Positions 23,855-31,690 of a stretch of 54,458 nucleotides of DNA are shown here, in pieces; position 1 is the first letter of the stretch, and every line of letters starts with the position of its first letter. The stretch spans positions 1-54,458 of the forward strand of contig JAFTIE010000123.1 of assembly GCA_017457065.1 (NCBI GenBank). Direction: 5' to 3'. Under the pieces are notes generated by a model that worked only from the letters and a program-made list of their open reading frames with translations, searched no databases and was not told the origin of the DNA. The position numbers and the translations under genes were made by a program. The DNA comes from Lentisphaeria bacterium. GTDB lineage: Bacteria > Verrucomicrobiota > Lentisphaeria > Victivallales > Victivallaceae.

Positions 23855-25209
23855 ATTTTATCAATACCATCATCACGGCGCTCAAAGCTCTGAAACGGAA
23901 TCCCACCCGGGCTTTGCTCACCACTCTCGGTATCGTTATCGGTATCGCCGCTGTCATTACCATGATGGAAATCGGCAACGGTTCCAAAACCTCTGTCCGC
24001 ACCACCATAGAGAAGATGGGTGCCAACACCGGATTGATCCTTCCCGGATGGCTCCGCCGGGGCGGAGTCACCATGGGATACGGGTCCCGTGTCTCCCTGA
24101 CTCCCGCTGATGCCGAAGCCGTAGGCAGAGAGTGTCCCAGCGTGCTGCACTACTCTCCCGTGGTCCGTGCCTCAACGCAGCAGTTGATCTTCGGCAACTC
24201 CAACTGGGTCCCCCAGTGGATCTACGGCGTGGCGCCTGAATATCTTTATATCCGCAACTGGCGCATAGCCGAAGGCAGAAGCTTCACCCGGGAAGAAGTG
24301 GAAAGCAATGCAAGGGTATGTGTGATAGGCTCCACCGTTGCCCGTGAACTTTTCGGAAACGTTTCACCCGTTGACTGCGAGCTCAGGATCCGGGATGTGG
24401 CTTTCAAGGTGGTGGGAGTGCTCCACTCCAAAGGCTCCAATATGATGGGCATGGATGAAGATGACGTGCTTATGGCTCCGTGGACGACTATCCGTATGCG
24501 TATCACAGGACGCAGGACAGGCACTGCGACCAGTACCAAAAGCACTCCTGCCTCAAAACCCAGTGAACTTTACCCTGCCACCGGCGTGGCACTTTATCCT
24601 GAACCGGAGCCAAGCTTGACCACAGACAAACTTCTGATCCCCAAATTCACCTATATCGACCAGATCGTTTTTTCCGCCTCCACCCCGGGGAAGGTGAAAC
24701 AGGCGGAAAAAGAGATCACCGCACTTCTGCGTGAACGCCACCGGCTCCGCCCAATGGAAGATGATGACTTCCGGATCAGAAACTCAAGCGACTTCATGTC
24801 AATGCTCAACAGCACCACCTTGCTCATGACCAATCTGCTTCTGGGAGTGGCACTGCTTTCACTCATTGTCGGGGGTGTGGGCATTATGAATATCATGCTG
24901 GTCTCAGTCACAGAAAGGACAAGGGAGATCGGTCTGCGCATGGCTGTGGGAGCCAGATCTTCTGACATCCTCAAACAATTCCTTGTTGAATCCATCATCC
25001 TTTGCCTTGTAGGTGGGATCATCGGGATCCTCACAGGACATGGCGCCGCTCTGCTGGTCAACTATTATTTGAAATGGCCCATCGAATCAAGTCCGGGAGC
25101 TGTGGTCGCTGCGGTTGGTGTCTCAGTATTCGTCGGCGTCGTCTTCGGATTCTACCCGGCATGGAAAGCTTCAAAGCTTGACCCCATCGAAGCACTGCGT
25201 TATGAATAA
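23851..25209 (+). CDS. MacB-type ABC transporter permease (FtsX domain)
   Basis: This 452-residue permease has one N-terminal membrane helix, a large periplasmic MacB_PCD domain (residues about 50-310) and three C-terminal helices with the FtsX signature (VGGVGIMNIMLVSVTERTREI and FYPAWKASKLDPIEALRYE). With the adaptor and ATPase it forms a mechanotransmission-type pump that moves substrates such as macrolides, peptides or lipids from the periplasm. The substrate is not predictable. The gene ends 26 bp before the truncated repeat copy C. Confidence 0.9.
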   Translation: MNFINTIITALKALKRNPTRALLTTLGIVIGIAAVITMMEIGNGSKTSVRTTIEKMGANTGLILPGWLRRGGVTMGYGSRVSLTPADAEAVGRECPSVLHYSPVVRASTQQLIFGNSNWVPQWIYGVAPEYLYIRNWRIAEGRSFTREEVESNARVCVIGSTVARELFGNVSPVDCELRIRDVAFKVVGVLHSKGSNMMGMDEDDVLMAPWTTIRMRITGRRTGTATSTKSTPASKPSELYPATGVALYPEPEPSLTTDKLLIPKFTYIDQIVFSASTPGKVKQAEKEITALLRERHRLRPMEDDDFRIRNSSDFMSMLNSTTLLMTNLLLGVALLSLIVGGVGIMNIMLVSVTERTREIGLRMAVGARSSDILKQFLVESIILCLVGGIIGILTGHGAALLVNYYLKWPIESSPGAVVAAVGVSVFVGVVFGFYPAWKASKLDPIEALRYE

Positions 25210-25234
25210 GTACTGTTTCCCGGGGCGATACCGC

Positions 25235-25283
25235 TCGAAGAAGAGGGCGCTTTGACAATTTTGAGGAGTTTTGAAATTGCCTC
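25235..25283. mobile_element. MITE-like element, truncated copy C (right end only)
   Basis: TCGAAGAAGAGGGCGCTTTG through TTTTGAAATTGCCTC matches the last 49 bp of copies A and B; the left part is absent. It lies 34 bp upstream of the ribosomal protein operon promoter. Confidence 0.75.
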
Positions 25284-25316
25284 AGAAGAAAAAAACGGAT
25301 TTTTTTTGAAAATCAT

Positions 25317-25345
25317 TTGATAATACAGCTTTTGAGTGCTATATT
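25317..25345 (+). promoter_or_regulatory. Promoter of the rplV-secY operon
   Basis: TTGATA at 25317-25322 and TATATT at 25340-25345 are separated by 17 bp, with the TGC-TATATTAT context also seen before nadC. No other good promoter is seen before rplV. Confidence 0.65.
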
Positions 25346-25513
25346 ATATGACTTGCAGGTGTATTGTGCACCTGAAGTGTATTTTGCTGCTGTAGCGTCC
25401 GGGACTCATGGCGCAGCCGGCAAATTTCCGGAAAGTGGTTGATGCTGAACTGCTTACCGGGGATTTGGCGGCTCTGTTGAGCCTCGGGTAAAACCGCAAC
25501 AAAGTTCCTTGGA

Positions 25514-25660
25514 ATGAGGAAACTGAAAAAGAGGACACCCCTTACAAAGTTCTCTTTTGAAGTTTCAAATTTCAAAGAACAAGCGCAGCTGACAGATACT
25601 TTCTGCCGTCGGGAAGCGGCAAAAGGGGAATCAGCTGTATCCGGACAGCTTCATGAATGA
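25514..25660 (+). CDS. Doubtful 48-codon ORF in the rplV leader
   Basis: ATG 25514 opens a 48-residue frame (MRKLKKRTPLTKFSF...). A weak TTGGA precedes the ATG. The N-terminus is basic, but no family is recognised. Its stop overlaps the ATG of the next small frame by 8 bp. It may be a leader peptide or chance. Confidence 0.2.
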   Translation: MRKLKKRTPLTKFSFEVSNFKEQAQLTDTFCRREAAKGESAVSGQLHE

Positions 25661-25748
25661 AGAGTTTGAGGGTTACGATCCGGCTCCCGGCGGGGAGCAA
25701 GTGCGAAAACGGATCAACAGGGAAGACTTTCAAACAACTCTGAACTGA
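25653..25748 (+). CDS. Doubtful 31-codon ORF in the rplV leader
   Basis: ATG 25653 overlaps the stop of the preceding small frame and encodes MNEEFEGYDPAPGG and 17 more residues. Part of the frame lies within the GCTCCC/GGGAGC hairpin. No family is recognised. Confidence 0.2.
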   Translation: MNEEFEGYDPAPGGEQVRKRINREDFQTTLN

Positions 25749-25865
25749 AGGGAGTTGAGCCGGAATAACCCGGTCAGCCGGGTGGACTCTTTTGAGCCGG
25801 GGGTCTCGTCCAGGTGGATGAGAAACTTGATGCCGGCTGATGCAAAAAGGAAAAATGTTAAGATC

Positions 25866-26201
25866 ATGGAAGTTAGAGCTTTAACCAAAAATGTGCGGAT
25901 CTCTCCTGAGAAGGCGCGGCATGTCTCCCGCCTGATCCAGGGCAAGAGTGCAGTTGAAGCCCTTGCCATCGTCGAACTCAGCCCCCGCAAGGCGGCTGCT
26001 CTTATCGGCGACACGCTGCGTTCCGCAGTGGCAAATGCTGAAAACAACTGCGATGTCAACCGCAAGTTGCTGACCGTCAAGGCAGCATTGGTGAGTCCGG
26101 GCCCCATCATCAAGCGTTTTCGTCCGAAAGCGCGGGGATCGGCCGGTCGTATCCGGAAACGGACCAGTCATTTTGAAGTCATTCTGACCGACAATCAATA
26201 A
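25866..26201 (+). CDS. rplV: 50S ribosomal protein uL22
   Basis: uL22 lines the peptide exit tunnel and binds 23S rRNA. The 111-residue form starts MEVRALTKNVRISPEKARHV, which matches the family N-terminus, and contains RAKGSAG-like KARGSAGRIRKRTSHFEVI at the end. The frame stays open upstream to 25755 and includes in-frame ATGs (for example in NLMPADAKRK), so an N-terminal extension cannot be excluded; the ribosome-binding site is weak for all. Normally rpsS precedes it, but here the structured leader does. Confidence 0.93.
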   Translation: MEVRALTKNVRISPEKARHVSRLIQGKSAVEALAIVELSPRKAAALIGDTLRSAVANAENNCDVNRKLLTVKAALVSPGPIIKRFRPKARGSAGRIRKRTSHFEVILTDNQ

Positions 26202-26212
26202 GGAAACGAATC

Positions 26213-26920
26213 GTGGGACAGAAAGTCAATCCGATCGGTCTCAGAACTGCGCTGAACCATAATTGGGAATCACGCTGGTTCGCCGACAAGAAAAACGCCG
26301 GACGCACATTGTTCGGTGACTGGCTGCAGGAGGATCTTAAGATCCGTGCATGCATCCGCGAAATGCATCCTGCCGCTGCTATTGCACGCATTCAGATCGA
26401 GCGCTTCGCCAGTCGCGTTCGCGTGACCATCCACTCCGCCCGTTCCGGCGTTCTGGTTGGAACAAAAGGTAAAGTGCTTGAAGATCTTCGCGCCAAACTC
26501 GCCAAACTGGCTGAGGGCAAAGAGCTGTTTCTTGACATCGTTGATGTCCGTCGTGCTGAGACCAATGCTCAGCTGGTGGCTGAGAGCGTGGCACAGCAGC
26601 TTGAGCGTCGTATCGGTTTCCGCCGTGCGATGAAACGTGCCATCCAGCTGGCGATGGACAACGGTGCCGATGGTATCAAGATCAACCGCGCCGGTCGTCT
26701 CGGCGGTGCAGAACTCGCCCGTGAGGAACAGTATAAGGAAGGCCGTATTCCCCTTCACACTCTGAAGGCCAATATCGATTACGGCTATGTCGCTGCCAAC
26801 ACCCAGGCCGGTAAAATCGGCGTGAAGGTTTGGATTTGTCATAAGGAATCCTTGGAGGAAGAAGAAAATGCCGTTAATGCCAAAAAGGGTAAAGTACAGA
26901 AAGGTTCAGCGCGGAAATAA
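26213..26920 (+). CDS. rpsC: 30S ribosomal protein uS3
   Basis: The 235-residue protein starts at GTG with the family N-terminus (MGQKVNPIGLRTALNHNWES). It contains the KH domain (GVLVGTKGKVLEDLRAKLA) and the S3 C-terminal domain (GRLGGAELAREEQYKEGRIP, VWICHKE). The last 18 codons form a Lys-rich tail that overlaps the start of rplP by 53 bp in another frame. uS3 takes part in mRNA entry on the small subunit. Confidence 0.95.
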   Translation: MGQKVNPIGLRTALNHNWESRWFADKKNAGRTLFGDWLQEDLKIRACIREMHPAAAIARIQIERFASRVRVTIHSARSGVLVGTKGKVLEDLRAKLAKLAEGKELFLDIVDVRRAETNAQLVAESVAQQLERRIGFRRAMKRAIQLAMDNGADGIKINRAGRLGGAELAREEQYKEGRIPLHTLKANIDYGYVAANTQAGKIGVKVWICHKESLEEEENAVNAKKGKVQKGSARK

Positions 26921-27281
26921 CGGAGGCCTCGCCACAACCAATAATAAATTGGATTTCGGCGATTTCGCTCTCCAGACGCTGACCCGTGGGTACATCACCA
27001 ATAATCAGATCGAAGCAGCCCGTGTGGCTATCAACCGTCACCTGAAGCGTCGCGGCAAAGTGTGGATCCGGATGTTCCCGTACCGCTCTTTCACCAAGAA
27101 GCCTCTTGAAGTCCGTATGGGCAAGGGAAAAGGTGCTGTTGAAGGTTGGGTCGCTCCGGTTCTCCCCGGTCGTATCCTGTTCGAGATTTCAGGTTGCAGT
27201 GAAACCATTGCCAAGGAAGCAATGAGCCGTGCCGCCAATAAGCTGTGCGTCCGCTGCAAATTCCTGGCCCGTGAAAACTAA
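26868..27281 (+). CDS. rplP: 50S ribosomal protein uL16
   Basis: The 137-residue protein begins MPLMPKRVKYRKVQRG, as in other uL16 proteins, and has FGDFALQTLTRGYITNNQIEAARVAINRH and MGKGKGAVEGWVAPV patterns. uL16 helps position tRNA at the A site. ATG 26868 has GGAGG 8 bases upstream, inside rpsC; a second ATG at 26877 would remove three residues. The 53-bp overlap with rpsC is unusually long. Confidence 0.95.
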   Translation: MPLMPKRVKYRKVQRGNNGGLATTNNKLDFGDFALQTLTRGYITNNQIEAARVAINRHLKRRGKVWIRMFPYRSFTKKPLEVRMGKGKGAVEGWVAPVLPGRILFEISGCSETIAKEAMSRAANKLCVRCKFLAREN

Positions 27282-27298
27282 TACAGGTATAATCCCAA

Positions 27299-27502
27299 AT
27301 GAAGTACGTTGATATAGCTAAGCTGACCGACGAAGAACTGACCAGCAAGGTTCTTGAAATGCGTCGTGAGAAGCTGAATCTTAAAATTCAATCCCGTACC
27401 GGACAGCTTGAAAAGACTGCTCGTGTCAAGGAACTGCGCCGCGATATCGCCCGTTGCCTGACCGAAGAAGCCGCCCGGAAAAATAAAGAGGTGAAAGCAT
27501 GA
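27299..27502 (+). CDS. rpmC: 50S ribosomal protein uL29
   Basis: The 67-residue protein has the two-helix uL29 pattern: [25 protein letters not shown], then [16 protein letters not shown]. It sits near the exit of the peptide tunnel. Its order after rplP is standard. It overlaps rpsQ by 4 bp (ATGA). Confidence 0.93.
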   Translation: MKYVDIAKLTDEELTSKVLEMRREKLNLKIQSRTGQLEKTARVKELRRDIARCLTEEAARKNKEVKA

Positions 27503-27792
27503 GCGAAACCACTGTGGCCGTCCGCGGCAACCGCAAGGAGCGTGTCGGAGTTGTGGTCAGCGATGTTCAGAGCAAGACCATTGTTGTCAAGGTTGAACGC
27601 CGCACCGCCCATCCCCGCTATCACAAGATCGTCAAAGTGAGCAAGAAATTCACCGCTCACGATGAAAACAATGAAGCAAAGATCGGCGATACCGTTCGCA
27701 TCGTTGAAACCCGTCCCCTGAGCAAAAACAAACGGTGGCGGTTGGTTGAGATCATCAGCCATGCGATCAAGAACGACGTTGTCGAAGCTTGA
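27499..27792 (+). CDS. rpsQ: 30S ribosomal protein uS17
   Basis: The 97-residue OB-fold protein shows [39 protein letters not shown] and [20 protein letters not shown], the standard uS17 signature. It binds 16S rRNA early in assembly. It overlaps rpmC by 4 bp and lies 31 bp before rplN. Confidence 0.95.
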   Translation: MSETTVAVRGNRKERVGVVVSDVQSKTIVVKVERRTAHPRYHKIVKVSKKFTAHDENNEAKIGDTVRIVETRPLSKNKRWRLVEIISHAIKNDVVEA

Positions 27793-27823
27793 TTCAAGCT
27801 GGAAGAGTAAGGAATAAGTCATC

Positions 27824-28189
27824 ATGATTCAGATGCAAACCATATTAGAGGTCGCCGACAACTCAGGGGCAAAATCCCTGTTGGTGATCACTGTTCTCGG
27901 CCAGCAGAAAAAGCACGCCGTGGTCGGTGATATCGTCAGTGCTGCCGTACAGGAAGCTCTGCCCGACGGCACCGTCAAAAAAGGTCAGCGTGTCAAGGCC
28001 GTGATCGTCCGTTCCAAGATGAAGATCCGTCGTGCAGACGGTTCCTACCTCCGTTTCGACGAGAACGCAGCTGTTCTCATCGACAAGGACAAGAACCCCG
28101 TCGGCAGCCGTATTTTCGGACCTGTCGCCCGTGAGTTGCGCGATAAGAACTTTATGAAGATCATTTCTCTCGCGCCGGAGGTGCTGTAA
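27824..28189 (+). CDS. rplN: 50S ribosomal protein uL14
   Basis: The 121-residue protein has [37 protein letters not shown]-like [15 protein letters not shown], and [19 protein letters not shown] at the C-terminus, all diagnostic. uL14 takes part in an intersubunit bridge. AAGGAA precedes the ATG. Its stop overlaps the rplX ATG by one base (TAATG). Confidence 0.96.
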   Translation: MIQMQTILEVADNSGAKSLLVITVLGQQKKHAVVGDIVSAAVQEALPDGTVKKGQRVKAVIVRSKMKIRRADGSYLRFDENAAVLIDKDKNPVGSRIFGPVARELRDKNFMKIISLAPEVL

Positions 28190-28440
28190 TGAATAAATAC
28201 CACGTCAAAAAAGGCGACAAAGTTGTGGTCAATGCCGGTAACTTCAAAGGTGAAGAAGCCACCGTTGCCGCAATCCTGACCAAGAAGGATCGTGTGGTGC
28301 TCAATCTGGCTAATGCCGGAGCTGCCTCCAAGATGGGTAAGCGCACCCTCCGTAAGAGCCAGGCCAACCCCAACGGCGGTCTGGTGGAACGGTCCGTTTC
28401 AGTTCATGTTTCCAATGTGAACAAGAAGTCGGAGGAGTAA
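28189..28440 (+). CDS. rplX: 50S ribosomal protein uL24
   Basis: The 83-residue protein has the KOW motif (VKKGDKVVVNAGNFKGEEAT) and the C-terminal GGLVERSVSVHVSNV. uL24 starts 50S assembly. It is shorter than the common 100-105 residue form because the C-terminal part is reduced. It begins in TAATG at the rplN stop. Confidence 0.92.
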   Translation: MNKYHVKKGDKVVVNAGNFKGEEATVAAILTKKDRVVLNLANAGAASKMGKRTLRKSQANPNGGLVERSVSVHVSNVNKKSEE

Positions 28441-28446
28441 GTTAAA

Positions 28447-28983
28447 ATGCCCGATATGAGGAAAAAATATCTGGAAGAAGTGCGCAAGGCTCTCGCTGAA
28501 AAGCTGAACATTGCCAACGTTATGGACATTCCGAAACTGGAGAAGATCGTCATCTCCACCGGTATCTCCTCAGACGCTGAGCGTGACAGCTTTACCGAAG
28601 CCAAGAAGCACCTGGGCGCCATGACCGGTCAGGAACCTGTCATCACCAAAGCCCGTAAGAACGTTTCCAACTTCAAGCTCCGTGTCGGTATGCAGACCGG
28701 TGTCATGGTGACACTGCGCGGCAACCGCATGTATGAGTTTCTCGACCGCTTCGTGCACAACGCTCTGCCCCGCGTGCGCGACTTCCGCGGCATCCCCAAG
28801 AAGGGATTCGACGGTGTCGGTAACTACAACATGGGTATCCGTGATACCTCTGTCTTTACCGAAGTTGATGCGGATAAGCTGAAATATCCCCTGGGTGTCA
28901 ACATCGCATTTGTGACCACCGCAAAGGATAACGCCTCAGCTATGGAACTTCTCCGCATGTTGGAAATGCCCTTTGAGGAATAA
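28447..28983 (+). CDS. rplE: 50S ribosomal protein uL5
   Basis: The 178-residue protein shows NVMDIPKLEKIVISTGI, TGQEPVITKARKNVSNFKLR and the loop RDFRGIPKKGFDGVGNYNMG, followed by the FTEVD motif. uL5 binds 5S rRNA and contacts the small subunit. It starts 6 bp after rplX. Confidence 0.96.
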   Translation: MPDMRKKYLEEVRKALAEKLNIANVMDIPKLEKIVISTGISSDAERDSFTEAKKHLGAMTGQEPVITKARKNVSNFKLRVGMQTGVMVTLRGNRMYEFLDRFVHNALPRVRDFRGIPKKGFDGVGNYNMGIRDTSVFTEVDADKLKYPLGVNIAFVTTAKDNASAMELLRMLEMPFEE

Positions 28984-29001
28984 GGAAAGGAACTTGTCAT
29001 C

Positions 29002-29187
29002 ATGGCTAAATTGAGTTTAATGGTCAAGGCCGCCCGGCCCAACAAGTTTGCGGTGCGCAACTATACCCGCTGCCGCAACTGCGGTCGTCCCCGTGCCTAC
29101 ATCGGCAAGTTCCAGCTCTGCCGCATCTGTTTCCGTGAACTGGCCTCTCAGGGTCAGATCCCGGGCGTCACCAAGGCCAGCTGGTAA
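29002..29187 (+). CDS. rpsZ: 30S ribosomal protein uS14, zinc-binding type Z
   Basis: The 61-residue short form has the zinc ribbon CRNCGRP ... CRICFREL and ends [11 protein letters not shown], as in type Z uS14. This C+ form needs zinc, unlike the longer zinc-free paralogue. A zinc importer lies 10 kb upstream, but no direct link is shown. AGGAAAGG precedes the start. Confidence 0.95.
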   Translation: MAKLSLMVKAARPNKFAVRNYTRCRNCGRPRAYIGKFQLCRICFRELASQGQIPGVTKASW

Positions 29188-29205
29188 TCAGGAGGAAAGC
29201 ATAAA

Positions 29206-29601
29206 ATGAGTATGCAGGATCCCATCGCCGATATGCTCACCCGCATCCGGAACGCCGGAAGCGCCGGGCTGAAGAAAATTGTCATGCCCTCTTCCAATGA
29301 GAAGGCTGCTATCGCTGCCGTTCTCAAAGAAGAAGGTTACATCGGTGATTTTGCTGTTTCCGGAGAAGGCGCCAAGCGCACTCTCGGAATCGAAATCAAA
29401 TATTATGGCGGCAAGCCGGTCATCGCCGGTTTGGAGCGTGTCAGCAAGCCCTCCTGCCGTGTCCACTGCGGTTGCGCGGAGATCCCCCGTGTCCGCAACG
29501 GTCTCGGTATCGTGGTCTTGAGCACCCCCAAAGGTATCATCTCCGGACGCAAGGCGAAAGCTGAGAACGTCGGCGGTGAAATCATTTGCTACGTCTGGTA
29601 A
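29206..29601 (+). CDS. rpsH: 30S ribosomal protein uS8
   Basis: The 131-residue protein starts [18 protein letters not shown] and ends with [19 protein letters not shown] and GGEIICYVW, the standard uS8 signatures. It binds central-domain 16S rRNA; in E. coli S8 also represses the spc operon by binding its mRNA. Whether that applies here cannot be seen. Confidence 0.96.
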   Translation: MSMQDPIADMLTRIRNAGSAGLKKIVMPSSNEKAAIAAVLKEEGYIGDFAVSGEGAKRTLGIEIKYYGGKPVIAGLERVSKPSCRVHCGCAEIPRVRNGLGIVVLSTPKGIISGRKAKAENVGGEIICYVW

Positions 29602-29627
29602 TCGTGCGCGAATAAGGAATTATTAAA

Positions 29628-30197
29628 ATGTCACGCATTGGTAAGAAACCTATCGCACTCCCTGCCGGCGTCAAGTTCGCCGTGGCGGATCGTGTTGTGA
29701 CAGTGGAAGGCCCCAAGGGGAAACTGACACTGGAACTTCCTCCCCACGTCACCGCCGCTGTGGAAGGCAATGATATTGTTGTCAGTCCTGTCAACGAAAC
29801 CCGTCAGGCCAACGCAATGCACGGTCTGACCCGCAGTCTCATCAACAACATGGTTGCTGGTGTCACTGCCGGTTTCAAGAAGGAACTCGTGGTCATCGGC
29901 GTTGGTTACAAAGCCACTCTTGCCGGTTCCAAACTGACCCTCAATCTGGGCTTCTCTCACACCATTGAGTATGAAGTTCCCAAAGAGATCAAGTTGACCA
30001 TCGCTCCCGGCGACACCATGAAGCAGCTCCACTCCCAGGCTCAGAACGTCCTTATCATCGAAGGGATCGACAAGCAGCTGGTGGGTGAAACTGCCGCTCA
30101 GATCCGTCGCTTCCGTCCCCCGGAACCCTACAAGGGCAAGGGCATCCGTTATGTGGATGAACGCATCATTCTGAAGGAAGGAAAAGCAGCCGGTTAA
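29628..30197 (+). CDS. rplF: 50S ribosomal protein uL6
   Basis: The 189-residue protein has MSRIGKKPIALPAGVKFAV, the middle VIGVGYKATLAGSKLTLNLG and the C-terminal RRFRPPEPYKGKGIRYVDE, diagnostic for uL6. It lies near the sarcin-ricin loop. The C-terminal tail is slightly longer than usual (LKEGKAAG). Confidence 0.96.
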   Translation: MSRIGKKPIALPAGVKFAVADRVVTVEGPKGKLTLELPPHVTAAVEGNDIVVSPVNETRQANAMHGLTRSLINNMVAGVTAGFKKELVVIGVGYKATLAGSKLTLNLGFSHTIEYEVPKEIKLTIAPGDTMKQLHSQAQNVLIIEGIDKQLVGETAAQIRRFRPPEPYKGKGIRYVDERIILKEGKAAG

Positions 30198-30227
30198 TAG
30201 CCGGATTTGCTTAAGGAGAAGCATAAA

Positions 30228-30593
30228 ATGTCTCAAATCGATAAAAAAACTCAGCGCGCACGCCGCCACAACCGGATCCGTCTCAAGATCTCCGGTACGG
30301 CTGCCCGTCCGAGATTCTGTGTCAGCATTACGACGAACAACATCTATTGTCAGTTCATCGATGATGTCGCCGGCCGCACTCTGGCTGCGACCTCCAGCTT
30401 GAGCTCCGCCTTCAAGGCTGATGAAAACAACCGTCCCAATTTGGATGGTGCCAAGCTGCTGGGCAAACTCGCTGCCGAGGCTGCCAAGGCTGCCAATATT
30501 ACCGAAGTGGTCTTTGACCGTTCCGGTTACAAGTATCACGGCCGTATCAAGGCTATCGCCGAAGCTGCCCGTGAGAATGGTCTCAAGTTCTAA
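30228..30593 (+). CDS. rplR: 50S ribosomal protein uL18
   Basis: The 121-residue protein starts at ATG 30228 with AAGGAG 10 bases upstream; the frame is open seven codons further. It has RARRHNRIRLKISGTAARPR, FCVSITTNNIYCQFIDD and FDRSGYKYHGRIKAIAEAAR. uL18 binds 5S rRNA. Its order between rplF and rpsE is standard. Confidence 0.95.
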   Translation: MSQIDKKTQRARRHNRIRLKISGTAARPRFCVSITTNNIYCQFIDDVAGRTLAATSSLSSAFKADENNRPNLDGAKLLGKLAAEAAKAANITEVVFDRSGYKYHGRIKAIAEAARENGLKF

Positions 30594-30611
30594 GGATAAG
30601 GAACTCTGAAT

Positions 30612-31145
30612 ATGGCAAGACGTGAACGTGACAACGAACCCGCTGTGGTCAGCGAGTTCGATGAGAATGTGATTTCCATCAACCGCAGCGCCAAGGTCGT
30701 CAAAGGCGGCAAAAACATGAGTTTCGGTGCTCTTGTGGTTGTTGGAAACCGTAAAGGCCGAGTCGGTTACGGCTACGGCAAAGCTAACGAAGTTTCAGAT
30801 GCTATCCGCAAGGGCAGCGAGGCCGCACACAAGAATCTGGTGACCATTCCCATGAATGGCGACACCATTCCTCATGAAATTGAGTGCAAGTTCGGCGGTG
30901 CCCGCGTTCTTCTGCGTCCCGCAAGCTCCGGTACCGGTTTGATCGCCGGTGGCGCCATGCGCGCCATCCTTGAGCTTGCCGGCGTCAAGGACGTGCTGGC
31001 CAAGTCTCTGGGGGCTTCCAATTCCATCAACGTGGCCAAGGCTACTTTTGCTGCCATCGACGCTCTCACCACCCGTGAGGCTGTTTATGCCAAGCGCGGC
31101 ATGGCCATGCCGGAGAAAGCTCCGGCGGAAACTGAAAACAACTAA
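30612..31145 (+). CDS. rpsE: 30S ribosomal protein uS5
   Basis: The 177-residue protein shows VISINRSAKVVKGGKNMSF, GALVVVGNRKGRVGYGYGKA, PHEIECKFGGARVLLRPAS and GTGLIAGGAMRAILELAG, all diagnostic. uS5 contributes to decoding accuracy. No rpmD (uL30) gene follows it, unlike in E. coli; rplO begins 17 bp later. Confidence 0.96.
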   Translation: MARRERDNEPAVVSEFDENVISINRSAKVVKGGKNMSFGALVVVGNRKGRVGYGYGKANEVSDAIRKGSEAAHKNLVTIPMNGDTIPHEIECKFGGARVLLRPASSGTGLIAGGAMRAILELAGVKDVLAKSLGASNSINVAKATFAAIDALTTREAVYAKRGMAMPEKAPAETENN

Positions 31146-31162
31146 TGTCGGAGTTTTGAATT

Positions 31163-31609
31163 ATGAAACTGCATGATATGAAACCTGCTCCCGGCTCCCG
31201 CAAACCCCGTAAACGGGTTGGTCGCGGTGACAGCTCCGGACTGGGCAAGACCGCAGGCCGCGGCGATAAGGGACAGAAGTCCCGTACCGGTGCGGTTATC
31301 CGTCCCTTCTTTGAGGGCGGTCAGATTCCCCTCTTCCGGCGTTTGCCCAAGCGGGGCTTCAAGAACGCCGACCGGGTTATTTTCCAGTTGGTGAACCTGA
31401 GCGTTATTGAGCGTGAATTTGCTGCAGGCGACGTTGTTGACGCCGAAAGCCTTCGCGCCAAAAGTCTCCTTGGCAAAGCTGCTCTGCCCATCAAGATCCT
31501 CGCCAATGGCGAGATCACCAAGGCAGTCACTGTCAAGGCTGAAGCATTCTCCCAGGCTGCGATCGCCAAGATCGAAGCTGCCGGAGGCAAAACCGAAGTT
31601 ATCGGCTGA
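31163..31609 (+). CDS. rplO: 50S ribosomal protein uL15
   Basis: The 148-residue protein has the N-terminal Gly/Lys-rich region (KRVGRGDSSGLGKTAGRGDK), FFEGGQIPLFRRLPKRGF and the C-terminal VKAEAFSQAAIAKIEAAGG. uL15 binds 23S rRNA late in assembly. It is the last ribosomal protein gene before secY; a strong hairpin lies in the gap. Confidence 0.95.
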   Translation: MKLHDMKPAPGSRKPRKRVGRGDSSGLGKTAGRGDKGQKSRTGAVIRPFFEGGQIPLFRRLPKRGFKNADRVIFQLVNLSVIEREFAAGDVVDAESLRAKSLLGKAALPIKILANGEITKAVTVKAEAFSQAAIAKIEAAGGKTEVIG

Positions 31610-31624
31610 CGCTTCATGAAGTGT

Positions 31625-31652
31625 CCGGGACACCGGTTACCCGGTGTCCCGG
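31625..31652 (+). promoter_or_regulatory. Perfect 12-bp hairpin between rplO and secY
   Basis: CCGGGACACCGG pairs exactly with CCGGTGTCCCGG around a TTAC loop. It is followed by GAGTTTGTTAAATTT, which is not a good U-tract. It may be an attenuator, an RNA-processing site or a stabiliser. Confidence 0.6.
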
Positions 31653-31690
31653 AGAGTTTGTTAAATTTAAGCGAAAGAAATTAAATCAAT

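Larger units (their letters stand above)
25346..25865 (+). promoter_or_regulatory. Long structured leader of the ribosomal protein operon
   Basis: About 520 nt separate the promoter from rplV. Several strong hairpins are visible: CAGGTG/CACCTG (25356-25374), GGCTC-tgtt-GAGCC (25470-25483), GTTCT..TTTGAA/TTCAAAGAAC (25549-25580), GCTCCC/GGGAGC (25683-25698) and ACCCGG-tcag-CCGGGT (25768-25783). I do not recognise RNase P, tmRNA, SRP RNA or a known riboswitch. It probably controls ribosomal protein synthesis, but no mechanism is visible. No long coding frame is convincing. Confidence 0.5.

Noticed and set aside
25346-25865. RNase P RNA, tmRNA or SRP RNA in the rplV leader
   Set aside because: The conserved cores of those RNAs (for example GAGGAAAGTCC or a tRNA-like CCA end) are not present.
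29631-30539. 302-codon minus-strand open frame across rplF and rplR
   Set aside because: It is a codon-bias shadow; both plus-strand genes are certain ribosomal proteins.
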